From Microbacterium bovistercoris (GTDB lineage: Bacteria > Actinomycetota > Actinomycetes > Actinomycetales > Microbacteriaceae), in assembly GCF_003387575.1 (NCBI RefSeq), contig NZ_QUAB01000041.1:175309-236303 (forward strand): DNA of 60,995 nucleotides. Reading direction: 5' to 3'. A program made the translations under genes and the position numbers. Shown piece after piece: positions 1 through 11,155 of this stretch (position 1 is its first letter; every line of letters starts with the position of its first letter). The notes beneath the pieces are model-generated. The model ran no database searches and was not told the DNA's origin. It was given only the letters and a program-made list of their open reading frames with translations.

Positions 1-2787
<2,787 letters not shown>

Positions 2788-2911
2788 GTATCCGTCTCCT
2801 TCTAATGGGATGGGAGCGACAGGCGACTCCATCTTGCTCGCCGTGCACGTGCCATGGCTAGCAAGGCGGGCCTTACCAGTCTGCGCCGCCGCGCGCGTTG
2901 GCGGAAGCGTG

Positions 2912-2939
2912 AGATTTATCTTGATGTCAAGATAAATCT
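2912..2939. promoter_or_regulatory. Perfect 13+13 bp palindrome, probable operator of acnA
   Basis: Arms AGATTTATCTTGA and TCAAGATAAATCT are separated by two bases, an AT-rich island in GC-rich DNA. On the minus strand it contains TTGACA and GATAAA, so it overlaps a plausible acnA promoter, leaving a leader of about 115 nt. The TATCTTGA/TCAAGATA half-sites look like a MarR-family operator; from memory, TamR of Streptomyces controls aconitase through such sites. No T-tract, so not a terminator. Confidence 0.6.
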
Positions 2940-2943
2940 AACA

Positions 2944-3693
2944 CTATTCGGACGTGCCCTCATCCACCACGCCGCTGTCCCGGTCCTTGGGGTACAGCGC
3001 CCGTGCGACCAGCCAGGTGACGGCGACGAGCGGCGCGAACAACGGGAGCCCCATCACGATCTTGAGGGTGCCCAGCAGGGCGACGTCACCGGCGAAGTAG
3101 AGCGGCAGCTGCACCGCGAGGCGCGCGAAGAAGACACCGGCCCACGCGATGCCGAGCCAGAAGAAGGTGCGCCGCTTGCGCTTGTCCTTGCGCCAGGCGA
3201 TGCCGTCGCCCATGAGGTAGCCGACGATGAGACCGATCAGCGACCAGCCGATCAGCGCTGAGATCAGGTAGGCCGAGCCGTACAGCGTGTTCGTGATGAA
3301 GCCCGGCACGAAGTTGTCCTCGCCGCGCCCCGTCCAGAGCGCGAGGGCCGCGGCGACACCGGCGGCGATCAGGCCGCCGAATGCCGCGCTCGAAGGCGAC
3401 CGCTGGATGAGGCGGATCGCCGTGAAGACCGCGGCGAGGCCGACGGAACTGACCAGCGAGATCCACAGCGGCTCGGGCCTGAGCGTGTACACGACCACGA
3501 AGACGAGGCCGGGGAGCACGGATTCGACGACGCCGCGCCAGCCGCCCATCGCCCGCCAGACCACATGACCGGTGGACGTGCTCTGATCCGCGTCGAGACC
3601 CATCCGGCGAGCGGCGTCCCCGAAGGCCGCCCCCAGCACGTCGGACGCGGGTGGGGTCTGCTCGGAGTCGCCCGGTTCGGCGGGCCGGCTCAC
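2944..3693 (-). CDS. DUF3159 family membrane protein
   Basis: A 249-residue protein with a charged N-terminal tail (about 55 residues) and several hydrophobic helices (VLPGLVFVVVYTL, SLVSSVGLAAVFTAIRLI, GGLIAAGVAAALALW, YLISALIGWSLIGLIVGYLMG, FFWLGIAWAGVFFARLAV), as in the DUF3159 family of actinobacterial inner-membrane proteins. No catalytic motif is visible and the function is unknown. Its start overlaps the DUF3710 stop by 4 nt (ATGA), so it is translationally coupled to dut-DUF3710. The same neighbourhood (dut, DUF3093, DUF3710, DUF3159, DUF4193) occurs near sigA in mycobacteria. Confidence 0.85.
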   Translation of the reverse strand: MSRPAEPGDSEQTPPASDVLGAAFGDAARRMGLDADQSTSTGHVVWRAMGGWRGVVESVLPGLVFVVVYTLRPEPLWISLVSSVGLAAVFTAIRLIQRSPSSAAFGGLIAAGVAAALALWTGRGEDNFVPGFITNTLYGSAYLISALIGWSLIGLIVGYLMGDGIAWRKDKRKRRTFFWLGIAWAGVFFARLAVQLPLYFAGDVALLGTLKIVMGLPLFAPLVAVTWLVARALYPKDRDSGVVDEGTSE

Positions 3694-4292
3694 ACCGATC
3701 CCGGCGTGGAGGGCATCCGCAGCGGGATCAGGTCGCGAGGAGGCATCGGCGACGCTCCGCGGACCACGACGATCGAGCGGAACAGATCCTCGACCTGCTC
3801 GGCGGACTGGGGGTCGGATGCGGCGGCACCGCCGATCACCCCGCGAAGGAACCAGCGCGGGCCGTCGACACCGACGAAGCGCGCCAGGCGCAGTCCGGAG
3901 CCCTCGGCCGCAGTGCCGGGGACCTCGGCGAGAAGTTCCTTGCCGAGCGGGCCCTCGCGCTCCTCGGCGCGACCACCCTGGGAACGGATCTGGTCGCGCA
4001 GCTGAACGCGGGTCTCGTCCCAGAGCCCGCGGGTGCGCGGTGCGGCGAAGGGCTGCACCTGGAGCGAGGAGTCCGCGTAGTCGAGTCCGACCGCGACGAT
4101 GCGCTTGGACTGCTCCTCGACCTCGAGGCGCAGGTTCAGTCCCTCTCGCGGCAGCACCTTGATACCGCCCAGGTCGATGTACGGGCGAACCGGGTTCGCC
4201 TCGGAATCGTCGAAGGGGCCGGCGGTCGCGCGGTCGGCGGGGGCGGACTTCAGCGCGTCGTCCGCGCCGTCCAGCTCGTTGTTCTCAGTCAT
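3690..4292 (-). CDS. DUF3710 family protein
   Basis: A 200-residue soluble protein of the DUF3710 family, recognised from the core VRPYIDLGGIKVLPREGL, LQVQPFAAPR and PRWFLRGVIGG. The N-terminal 30 residues are acidic and low-complexity. Function unknown. The ATG at 4292 overlaps the dut stop (ATGA), and its own stop overlaps the DUF3159 start in the same way, so dut, this gene and DUF3159 form one coupled unit. No transmembrane segment is evident. Confidence 0.85.
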   Translation of the reverse strand: MTENNELDGADDALKSAPADRATAGPFDDSEANPVRPYIDLGGIKVLPREGLNLRLEVEEQSKRIVAVGLDYADSSLQVQPFAAPRTRGLWDETRVQLRDQIRSQGGRAEEREGPLGKELLAEVPGTAAEGSGLRLARFVGVDGPRWFLRGVIGGAAASDPQSAEQVEDLFRSIVVVRGASPMPPRDLIPLRMPSTPGSV

Positions 4293-4735
4293 CGTTCTCC
4301 CTGGGTGTACCCGGTGGATCCGAAGCCGCCGTCTCCGCGGACGCTCTCGGGCAGCTCGTCCATCGGGATGAAGTTCGCGCGTGTCACGGGCATGACGATC
4401 AGCTGCGCGATGCGGTCTCCGACCGCCACATCGTACGCGCTCCGGCTGTCCGTGTTCAGCAGACTCACCTTGATCTCGCCCCGGTAGCCGGCATCGACGG
4501 TTCCCGGCGAGTTCACCACGGTGATGCCGTGCTTGGCCGCCAATCCGCTGCGCGGCACCACGAAGGCTGCGTAACCCTCCGGCAGGGCGATCCGCACGCC
4601 GGTCCCGATCAGTGCCCGCTCCCCCGGCTCCAGGCGGATCGCCTCGGCGGCGACGAGGTCTGCTCCGGCATCACCGGGGTGGGCGTAGCCAGGAGTCTGG
4701 GCGGCGATAATGGGGACGTCCACGGAATCGGTCAC
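4289..4735 (-). CDS. dut: dUTP diphosphatase
   Basis: Trimeric dUTPase, hydrolysing dUTP to dUMP and pyrophosphate to keep uracil out of DNA and feed dTMP synthesis. 148 residues, normal length. The five motifs are visible: motif 1 AHPGDAGADLVA, motif 2 VPRSGLAAKHG, motif 3 GTVDAGYRGEI, motif 4 GDRIAQLIV and motif 5 RGDGGFGSTG. The start is GTG at 4735. A hexamer TAGCCT lies 6 nt upstream (4742-4747), which would place transcription initiation on the start codon itself (leaderless). First gene of dut-DUF3710-DUF3159. Confidence 0.96.
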   Translation of the reverse strand: MTDSVDVPIIAAQTPGYAHPGDAGADLVAAEAIRLEPGERALIGTGVRIALPEGYAAFVVPRSGLAAKHGITVVNSPGTVDAGYRGEIKVSLLNTDSRSAYDVAVGDRIAQLIVMPVTRANFIPMDELPESVRGDGGFGSTGYTQGER

Positions 4736-4740
4736 CTGAC

Positions 4741-4747
4741 GAGGCTA
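4741..4747. promoter_or_regulatory. Shared bidirectional -10 element for dut and DUF3093
   Basis: The 7-bp GAGGCTA reads TAGCCT on the minus strand, 6 nt before the dut GTG, and GAGGCT on the plus strand, 7 nt before the DUF3093 ATG at 4754. Both transcripts would be leaderless, with start sites about 19 bp apart. Confidence 0.5.
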
Positions 4748-4753
4748 ATGCAG

Positions 4754-5233
4754 ATGAACACCCCCGCCACACGCCCCCGCTACAGGGAGCGCCTCGCACC
4801 GAGCCTGTGGATGCTGATCACCATCGCACTGGCCGGCCCGATGGTCGCTCTGGTGTTCGTCCCCGTCGGTGCGACTCTCGCTCTTGTCCTCGGCGCGGCG
4901 GTCTCGCTGCTCCTGGTGACCGCCGGCATCCTGCTCTCGCCCGTGATCGAGGTCGACGGCACAGTGCTGCGCGCAGGGCGCGCGCACATCGACGTGCGGT
5001 GGCTGGGCGATGCCGAGCAGCGCACGGGCGAGGATGCGCGCCGCGCCCGGGGGCCGGACCTGGCCCACGACGGCTGGCATCTGGTACGTGGCGGCATCGA
5101 CGGCGTCGTGGTCGTGCCGCTCACCGATCCCGACGACCCGCACAGTGCCTGGACGCTCTCCTCGCGCACCCCCGACCGGCTCGCCGCCGCCATCCGCGCG
5201 GCACGTCAGGAAACAGAACGCGCCCCGATCTGA
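4754..5233 (+). CDS. DUF3093 family membrane protein
   Basis: A 159-residue protein with two adjacent N-terminal helices (LWMLITIALAGPMVALVFV and ATLALVLGAAVSLLLVTAGILL) followed by a cytosolic beta-rich domain (VIEVDGTVLRAGRAHIDVRWLG, ending WTLSSRTPDRLAAAI), as in DUF3093. Function unknown. ATG 4754 is preferred over the in-frame ATG 4748 because a -10-like GAGGCT lies exactly 7 nt upstream, the spacing seen at other leaderless genes here. It diverges from dut, and its last codons lie in a terminator hairpin. Confidence 0.8.
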   Translation: MNTPATRPRYRERLAPSLWMLITIALAGPMVALVFVPVGATLALVLGAAVSLLLVTAGILLSPVIEVDGTVLRAGRAHIDVRWLGDAEQRTGEDARRARGPDLAHDGWHLVRGGIDGVVVVPLTDPDDPHSAWTLSSRTPDRLAAAIRAARQETERAPI

Positions 5234-5246
5234 CGATCGGGGCGCG
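5219..5246. terminator. Hairpin with the DUF3093 stop codon in its loop
   Basis: A 12-bp perfect stem (CGCGCCCCGATC / GATCGGGGCGCG) with loop TGAC; the DUF3093 stop TGA (5231-5233) is the loop. It serves the convergent pair DUF3093 and DUF4193. Confidence 0.75.
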
Positions 5247-5261
5247 AAGGGCGTGCGGCCG

Positions 5262-5555
5262 TCAGGCGGCGCATTCCTTGCAGATGGGGCCCTCGGGGCC
5301 CTCGTGGTCCAGCTGCGAGCGGTGCTTCACCAGGAAACAGCTCATGCAGGTGAACTCGTCCTGCTGAGCGGGGAGCACGACGACGTCGAGCTCGACATCA
5401 GACAGGTCAGCACCGGGAAGCTCGAACCCGGTCGGGTTGTCCGAGTCCTCGTCGTTGCTGGCGCCGGCACGATTGTCCGGCACGCGCTCCTTCAGAGCTT
5501 CGATCGACTCGGAGTCGTCTTCGCTCTTGCGGGGTGCGTCGTAGTCGGTTGCCAT
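5262..5555 (-). CDS. DUF4193 family protein
   Basis: A 97-residue acidic protein of the DUF4193 family: N-terminus MATDYDAPRKSEDD, central DVELDVVVLPAQQDEFTC, and a C-terminal cysteine cluster (CMSCFLVKH ... CKECAA) that probably binds a metal. The start at 5555 is chosen because the family begins with MATDYD; an upstream in-frame ATG at 5624 would add 23 non-conserved residues. Conserved near dut and sigA in actinobacteria; function unknown. Expressed convergently with DUF3093. Confidence 0.85.
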   Translation of the reverse strand: MATDYDAPRKSEDDSESIEALKERVPDNRAGASNDEDSDNPTGFELPGADLSDVELDVVVLPAQQDEFTCMSCFLVKHRSQLDHEGPEGPICKECAA

Positions 5556-5752
5556 GCGGGAGATCTCAACTTTCACAGTGGTGTGCGGGGTCACCGTCGG
5601 GTGTGCGGCGGCCATAGTTTGCACGACCTCGGATGATTTCGCAAATATCCGGGGACGCGACCGGGAAAACTCACGGCGCGCCCACGGTATTCCCAGGGCC
5701 TATGCGTGCGCCGTGACACCATGAACGCACACCCATCCTGAGGGGCATTCGC

Positions 5753-6778
5753 ATGGAAAACGTCACCATCGTCGGCGCTGAGTCGGGCGTGCTCGTGCTC
5801 GCCACCGAGTCGGGCGAGCGCTTCGCCCTGCCCATCGACGACCTCCTGCACCGCGAGATCCGTCGTGCGTCCAGAGACGCCGAGGCCGCGCCCGCGCGCC
5901 TGGCAGCCAGCCCGCGCGACATCCAGGCCCAGATCCGCGCCGGTCTCTCCGCCGCCGAGGTGGCGGAACTGCTCGGTGTGAGCGTGTCGGACGTCGAGCG
6001 CTTCGAAGGACCGGTGCTCGCGGAGCGGGAGCACATCGTCGGCCAGGCGCTCGCGGTCCCGGTGCTGATCGGCAGCGAGGTCGAGCCCGACGCGCAACCG
6101 ACCTTCGGCTCCGCCATCCGGACGAAGCTGTCCGAGGCGCGCGCGAGCGATGAGCACTGGGCGAGCTGGAAGGACGAGTCCGGGTGGATCGTCAAGCTCG
6201 TCTTCGTCGCCGACGAGGTCGAGCACGACGCCCGCTGGAGCTTCGATCCGCGGCGCAGTCTGCTCTCTCCCCTGAACGCCGACGCCACGCAGCTGTCGCG
6301 TCAGGGATCACTTCCCGATGGCCTCATCCCGCGACTGCGCGCGGTCGAGACCGAGAAGACGTCGCCGTACAAGGACGACTCCCGCTTCGACTCGGGTGCA
6401 TTCGGTCCGCGACTGGTCCCGGCACCGGAGATCGCCAACATCGATCTCGAGGACGAGACGCCGGCACGGGCATCCGCGGCGGTGCAGGATGCCGCTGCCC
6501 GGCATGCCCCCGCCGAGTCCAAGACCAGCGCCGAGACCGCAGATCTGCTCGAGGCGCTGCGCCGCCGCCGCGGTCAGCGGGAGACGGCACCTGTTCTCGA
6601 AGAGGTGGAGGACGCGAACGAGACCGGACCGATCGCCCTGTTCGAGTCGCTCGACGAGGACGAGGCCCCGGAACCCCAGCCCGAGCAACCGGAGCCGGAC
6701 CGGACGGCACGTCGTGGCCGGCGCGGTGCGATGCCGTCCTGGGACGAGATCGTCTTCGGCGCACGCACCGACGAGTGA
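5753..6778 (+). CDS. sepH: Septation protein SepH
   Basis: A 341-residue SepH (DUF3071) homologue. In Streptomyces SepH binds FtsZ and helps assemble the division ring. The N-terminal domain (about 1-120) carries the helix-turn-helix-like core IQAQIRAGLSAAEVAELLGVSVSDVERFEGPVLAERE; the remainder is a long acidic, disordered tail with a basic patch (RTARRGRRGAMPSWDEI) near the C-terminus. Normal length for the family. It ends directly against the convergent stop of the next gene, with no spacer. Confidence 0.9.
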   Translation: MENVTIVGAESGVLVLATESGERFALPIDDLLHREIRRASRDAEAAPARLAASPRDIQAQIRAGLSAAEVAELLGVSVSDVERFEGPVLAEREHIVGQALAVPVLIGSEVEPDAQPTFGSAIRTKLSEARASDEHWASWKDESGWIVKLVFVADEVEHDARWSFDPRRSLLSPLNADATQLSRQGSLPDGLIPRLRAVETEKTSPYKDDSRFDSGAFGPRLVPAPEIANIDLEDETPARASAAVQDAAARHAPAESKTSAETADLLEALRRRRGQRETAPVLEEVEDANETGPIALFESLDEDEAPEPQPEQPEPDRTARRGRRGAMPSWDEIVFGARTDE

Positions 6779-7906
6779 TCAGGCGGCGAAACCGCCGAAC
6801 CTCAGATACGGCACCCGCCACTCTTCGGGAGTGAGCGCGCCGTGCTGACCGACCATGTTGCGTCCGCGCTGGTCCTCGGCCGCACCGTCGTAGAGGGCCC
6901 TGTTGCCGCGCGCGATCGCGAGGATGTCGCCGATTCGGGCGGTCGCGGCATCGGAGACCTCGGGACCGAACAGCCCGGCCGCGATCGCCTCGTCACGCGG
7001 GAGCACGTCAGCGAGGCCTTCGAGGTCACGGCGCCAGCGTCCCAGGACGGCGGCGGCGTCGGCGTCCTGCTCGAGGTAGACGTGCAGCATGCGCGGTTCT
7101 CCCCCGATGTGCCGCACACCGTCGTGCCAGCCGTCGCTCTCGTCCAGGACGACCTGTCGGTGCGCAGGGACGTCGACCATCCCGTGGTCCGCCGTGACCA
7201 GCACGCCGACCCCGGGCGGCACCGTGAGGCGCAGGGCGGCGTCGATGTCCTCGAGCGCCGCCACCCATTCGGCCGAGTCGACGCCGTGCTTGTGGCCGGC
7301 CTTGTCGGTCTCCGGCAGATAGCAGTAGACCAGAGCGCCGGGGTTCCGCTCCGCGAGATCCCAGGCGGTCGCCACGCGCTCGGCAGGACGTCCGGCGGGA
7401 ACGAAGGATGCCCCGCGCAGCGTCGCGTGCGTGAACCCGCTGTGGGCGTGGCCGGCGAAGCCCACGGCGAATGCGGGATGCCCGGCGCTCACAGCCCGCT
7501 CGAAGACGGTCGGCTGCGCCTGCCAGGTGAGCGGATCGATCCCCGCCCCCTCCCATTCGGTGAGCTGGTTCACGAGCACGTCACGGCGCGGATCGCGCAC
7601 GCGGTATCCGACCAGACCGTGCGCACCGGGCATCTCGCCGGTGAGCAGCGTCGTGAGAGCCGCGGCCGTCGTCGTCGGGAAGACCGACGCCGCGGCATCC
7701 TTCTTCGACATGGCGGCGGTGAGCGTACGCGCGTGACCGGCGTGCGCACGCAGCGGAAGGGCACCGAGGCCGTCCACGACCACGAGCACTGTGGATGAGA
7801 CCGGCGGCAGCGTCTCGGACTCCCCGCGCAGCGAGGCGAGAAGGTCGGGCGCCACCCCGGCGATGCTGCGCGCCTGAGCGGGCCCGGCCGGTAGCATGAG
7901 AGTCAT
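6779..7906 (-). CDS. Alkaline phosphatase superfamily protein (nucleotide pyrophosphatase/phosphodiesterase-like)
   Basis: A 375-residue type I phosphodiesterase/nucleotide pyrophosphatase-like enzyme. Superfamily metal-binding and nucleophile motifs are present: [10 protein letters not shown] (Asp), [12 protein letters not shown] (Thr nucleophile), [12 protein letters not shown] (Asp/His) and [10 protein letters not shown] (Asp-His). No signal peptide or membrane segment, so cytosolic. The substrate cannot be assigned. The start at 7906 ([11 protein letters not shown]) is chosen over a long upstream extension with no conservation. It is divergent from parC with 66 bp between. This gene next to sepH is commonly seen in actinobacteria. 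Confidence 0.88.
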   Translation of the reverse strand: MTLMLPAGPAQARSIAGVAPDLLASLRGESETLPPVSSTVLVVVDGLGALPLRAHAGHARTLTAAMSKKDAAASVFPTTTAAALTTLLTGEMPGAHGLVGYRVRDPRRDVLVNQLTEWEGAGIDPLTWQAQPTVFERAVSAGHPAFAVGFAGHAHSGFTHATLRGASFVPAGRPAERVATAWDLAERNPGALVYCYLPETDKAGHKHGVDSAEWVAALEDIDAALRLTVPPGVGVLVTADHGMVDVPAHRQVVLDESDGWHDGVRHIGGEPRMLHVYLEQDADAAAVLGRWRRDLEGLADVLPRDEAIAAGLFGPEVSDAATARIGDILAIARGNRALYDGAAEDQRGRNMVGQHGALTPEEWRVPYLRFGGFAA

Positions 7907-7972
7907 CGTCGCCAGTCTCGCACAGGCGACGGCGCTGAATTCGTTGCCCAGGAAGTCACAGCCGAAAACAAC

Positions 7973-10411
7973 ATGGCCCGATCCACTCCTCCCGAACCGG
8001 TCGACGAGCGCATTCAGGACATCGATCTCTCGCAGGAGATGCAGGGATCGTTCCTGGAGTACGCCTACTCGGTGATCTACTCCCGCGCTCTCCCCGATGC
8101 CCGCGACGGCATGAAGCCCGTCCAGCGACGCATCCTCTACCAGATGGCCGAGATGGGGCTGCGCCCGGACCGCGGCCATGTCAAGAGCGCCCGCGTCGTG
8201 GGCGAGGTGATGGGAAAGCTGCACCCGCACGGCGACTCCGCGATCTACGACGCCCTGGTCCGCCTCGCGCAGGACTTCGCCCTGCGCGTGCCGCTGGTCG
8301 ACGGCCACGGGAACTTCGGTTCGCTCGACGACGGACCCGCGGCCTCGCGATACACCGAGGCGCGCCTCGCGGCATCCGCCCTCGCGATGACGGAGAGCCT
8401 CGATGAGGACGTCGTCGACTTCGTGCCGAACTACGACGGCCAGTTCCAGCAGCCGGCTGTGCTGCCCGCCGCGTTCCCGAACCTGCTGGTCAACGGCGCG
8501 AGCGGCATCGCGGTCGGGATGGCCACGAACATGGCGCCGCACAACCTCATCGAGGTCGTCGCAGCCGCCACGCACCTGCTCGAGAACCCTGACGCCTCGA
8601 CAGAGGACCTGATGGAGTTCGTTCCGGGACCGGACTTCCCGTCCGGCGGCATCCTGATGGGTCTCGACGGCGTCAAGGACGCGTACACCACCGGCCGCGG
8701 CGCGTTCAAGCTGCGCGCGAAGACCTCGATCGAATCACTCGGCCCGCGTAAGACCGGCATCGTCGTGACCGAACTGCCCTACCAGGTCGGCCCGGAGCGC
8801 GTGATCGCGAAGCTCAAGGACGCCGTGGGGGCGAAGAAGCTCCAGGGCATCAGCGACGTGCAGGATCTCACCGACCGCAAGAACGGCCTGCGGCTGGTCA
8901 TCACGGTCAAGACGGGCTTCGATCCGGCCGCGGTGCTGGAGCAGCTGTTCCGGCTGACGCCGCTCGAGGACTCGTTCTCGATCAACAACGTCGCCCTGGT
9001 CGACGGCCAGCCGCGCACGCTCGGGCTCAAAGAGCTGCTGCGCGTGTACCTGGCCCACCGCATCGATGTGGTCACCCGGCGCAGCCAGTACCGTCTGGCC
9101 CGGCGCAATGAGCGCCTGCACCTGGTCCGCGGCCTCCTGCTGGCCATCCTCGACATCGACGAGGTCATCCAGGTCATCCGCTCGTCCGACGATTCCGAGA
9201 GCGCACGCGCGCGCCTGCAGCAGGTGTTCGAGCTCGACGAGATCCAGGCCGAGTACATCCTCGAACTGCGGCTGCGCCGGCTCACGAAGTTCTCCCGCAT
9301 CGAGCTCGAGGCCGAGCGCGACAAGCTGCTCGCCGAGATCGCGGAGCTCGAGACGCTGCTCGGCGACCCCGCGCTGCTGCGCGGGCAGGTCGCCGCAGAG
9401 CTCGACGCCGTGGCCGAGACCTTCGGCACCCCGCGGCGGACGCTGCTCCTGAACGCCGCGCCGCCGAAGCAGCGTCAGACGAAGTCGGCGGCCGAGCTGC
9501 AGATCGCGGATGCCCCGACGACGGTGCTGCTGTCGACGACGGGCCGCGCGGTGCGTGTGGACCTCGAGCCGGGCGCCGCGATCGCCACGCCCGCGCGACG
9601 CAGCAAGCACGACGGCATCATCGCAAGGCTGGAGACCAGCACGCGGAGCGAGATCGGTGCGGTCACCAGCACCGGCCGTGTCGTGCGATTCACTCCGATG
9701 GACATCCCCGCTGTACCCGCGACCTCCGTCGGTCTGGGCGCCGGGGTGCGGATCGCCGACTACCTCGGCATCACCGACAGGACCGAGCGCGTACTCGCGC
9801 TGATCCGGTTCGACGATGACACTCCCCTCGCGCTGGGCACGAAGGACGGCGTGGTCAAGCGCATCGTCCCCACAGCTCTCCCGGTGCGACCGGAGCTGGA
9901 GATCATCGGACTGAAGCCGAAGGATGTCGTCGTGGGCGCCGCGCCGGCTGCAGATGACGCCGAGCTCGTCTTCGTGACCTCGGACGCGCAGCTGCTGCAC
10001 TTCGCCGGCTCGAACGTGCGCCCCCAGGGTGCGCCCGCGGCCGGCATGGCGGGCATCAAGCTCGGCAGCGGCGCAGAGGTCATCTCGTTCACCGCGGTGT
10101 CCGCACCGGACGACGCGGTCGTGGTGACCGTCTCCGGAGCCGACGCGGTTCTGGCCGGCACGGACAACGGCCGCGCGAAGGTGTCGCTGTTCTCGGAGTT
10201 CCCCGGCAAGGGCCGCGCCACGGGCGGTGTGCGGGCACACGCGTTCCTGAAGGGCGAGGACCGCCTTCGTCTGGCCTGGGTCGGTTCCGATCCCCGCGCC
10301 CTGGGCACCGACGGGGCGGCCAGGCAGCTGCCGGAGTCCGGTGCCAAGCGCGACGGTTCCGGTCAGCCCCTCGACGCGGTCATCGGCTCGATCGGCACGG
10401 CGATCGGCTGA
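7973..10411 (+). CDS. parC: DNA topoisomerase IV subunit A
   Basis: An 812-residue GyrA/ParC-type subunit that breaks and rejoins DNA. Catalytic Tyr127 (AASRYTEA); the quinolone-resistance region reads [12 protein letters not shown] with the sensitive-type Ser89 and Asp93. The N-terminal domain is followed by a coiled tower (about 400-500) and a C-terminal beta-pinwheel region. Called ParC rather than GyrA because a ParE-like partner lies nearby and the gene is not in a dnaA-gyrB context, and because the C-terminal domain lacks an obvious GyrA box. It converges with parE across the GIY-YIG/GNAT interval. Confidence 0.9.
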   Translation: MARSTPPEPVDERIQDIDLSQEMQGSFLEYAYSVIYSRALPDARDGMKPVQRRILYQMAEMGLRPDRGHVKSARVVGEVMGKLHPHGDSAIYDALVRLAQDFALRVPLVDGHGNFGSLDDGPAASRYTEARLAASALAMTESLDEDVVDFVPNYDGQFQQPAVLPAAFPNLLVNGASGIAVGMATNMAPHNLIEVVAAATHLLENPDASTEDLMEFVPGPDFPSGGILMGLDGVKDAYTTGRGAFKLRAKTSIESLGPRKTGIVVTELPYQVGPERVIAKLKDAVGAKKLQGISDVQDLTDRKNGLRLVITVKTGFDPAAVLEQLFRLTPLEDSFSINNVALVDGQPRTLGLKELLRVYLAHRIDVVTRRSQYRLARRNERLHLVRGLLLAILDIDEVIQVIRSSDDSESARARLQQVFELDEIQAEYILELRLRRLTKFSRIELEAERDKLLAEIAELETLLGDPALLRGQVAAELDAVAETFGTPRRTLLLNAAPPKQRQTKSAAELQIADAPTTVLLSTTGRAVRVDLEPGAAIATPARRSKHDGIIARLETSTRSEIGAVTSTGRVVRFTPMDIPAVPATSVGLGAGVRIADYLGITDRTERVLALIRFDDDTPLALGTKDGVVKRIVPTALPVRPELEIIGLKPKDVVVGAAPAADDAELVFVTSDAQLLHFAGSNVRPQGAPAAGMAGIKLGSGAEVISFTAVSAPDDAVVVTVSGADAVLAGTDNGRAKVSLFSEFPGKGRATGGVRAHAFLKGEDRLRLAWVGSDPRALGTDGAARQLPESGAKRDGSGQPLDAVIGSIGTAIG

Positions 10412-10420
10412 GTGTCATCT

Positions 10421-10446
10421 CTGGGTCGCTGAGCCTGCCGGGCGTC
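10421..10446 (-). repeat. Degenerate copy of the dispersed TTCGACA(A/G)GCTCAG repeat
   Basis: It reads GGGTCGCTGAGCCTGCCGGG 10 nt after the parC stop, inverse to the array orientation, with substitutions (CCGGGCG for TCGAAGC) relative to the next copy. Confidence 0.75.
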
Positions 10447-10457
10447 GCCAGGGGGTC

Positions 10458-10778
10458 TCACTGGGTCGCTGAGCCTGTCGAAGCGTCGTCCACGCCGCTC
10501 GCCCCCGAGAGCGCCGGAAGCTCAGCGCTCCGGCCGTCGATCAGCGCCTGCTTCTTCGCCCTGCTCCATCCCTGGATCTGCTTCTCGCGGAAGAACGCCG
10601 CATCAATGGTCTCGAACTGCTCGGCATAGACGAGCACAAGAGGCCGCCGCTTGATCGTGAAACGCGCGGCCCAATGCTCGTCATGGTTGTGCTGCCAGAC
10701 TCGCGCGTCCAAGTCGCCATTGGTGCTACCGGTGTAGAAGCTGCCATCACGGCAACGAAGGATGTATGTCCACGCCAT
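10458..10778 (-). CDS. GIY-YIG nuclease superfamily protein
   Basis: A 106-residue single-domain GIY-YIG protein of the UPF0213/YhbQ-like type. Motifs: WTYILRCRDGSFYTGSTNGD (the GIY..YIG strands), Arg in LDARVWQHN, and Glu in FFREKQIQGW. The start at 10778 (MAWTYIL) fits the family; an upstream ATG at 10829 adds unrelated residues. CAGACT lies 7 nt upstream (weak leaderless promoter). The last nine codons (DASTGSATQ) and the stop lie in a copy of the dispersed repeat, so the repeat has replaced or extended the original C-terminus. Proteins of this class act on branched or damaged DNA; the role here is unknown. Confidence 0.85.
   Translation of the reverse strand: MAWTYILRCRDGSFYTGSTNGDLDARVWQHNHDEHWAARFTIKRRPLVLVYAEQFETIDAAFFREKQIQGWSRAKKQALIDGRSAELPALSGASGVDDASTGSATQ
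10461..10488 (-). repeat. Dispersed repeat copy forming the 3' end of the GIY-YIG gene
   Basis: GGGTCGCTGAGCCTGTCGAA on the plus strand, the reverse complement of the array unit core. It encodes the end of the GIY-YIG protein. Confidence 0.85.
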
Positions 10779-10843
10779 GCTCGAGAGTCTGGCCCGGAAT
10801 AGGGCAGGGTGTGCTGGGGTTGTGGACAACTCAAACGGATGCG

Positions 10844-11155
10844 CCTCGACGCTTCGACAAGCTCAGCGACCCAACAACGGGGCCCCGACGCTTCGACAAG
10901 CTCAGCGACCCAACAACGGGGCCCCGACGCTTCGACAAGCTCAGCGACCCAACAACGGCGCCTCGACGCCTCGACAAGCCCAGCGACCCAACAACGGCGC
11001 CTCGACGCCTCGACAAGCTCAGCGACCCAACAACGGCGCCTCGACGCCTCGACAAGCCCAGCGACCCAACAACGGCGCCTCGACGCCTCGACAAGCCCAG
11101 CGACCCAACAACGGCGCCTCGACGCTTCGACAAGCTCAGTGGCCTGCGGAGGGAT
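10844..11155 (+). repeat. Tandem array, 8 units of 39 bp, of the dispersed repeat
   Basis: Units begin at 10844, 10883, 10922, 10961, 11000, 11039, 11078 and 11117. Each holds (C/T)TCGACAAG(C/T)(T/C)CAGCGACC followed by a CAACAACGG(G/C)G linker. Units 1-3 and 8 have GCTTCGACAAGCT; units 4, 6 and 7 have GCCTCGACAAGCC; unit 5 is mixed. GCTT-CGAC-AAGC is a small hairpin, and unit junctions are palindromic (GGGGCCCC or GGCGCC). The last unit runs into the GNAT stop codon. The array fills nearly all of the 357 bp between the GIY-YIG and GNAT genes. The period is divisible by three, so spurious open frames cross it. Confidence 0.95.

Noticed and set aside
7907..8575. N-terminal extension of the phosphodiesterase-like gene into parC
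   Set aside because: It lies antisense to the conserved ParC coding region; ATG 7906 starts a normal-length protein.
10844..11155. CRISPR array
   Set aside because: Whole 39-bp units repeat with no unique spacers, and there are no cas genes nearby.
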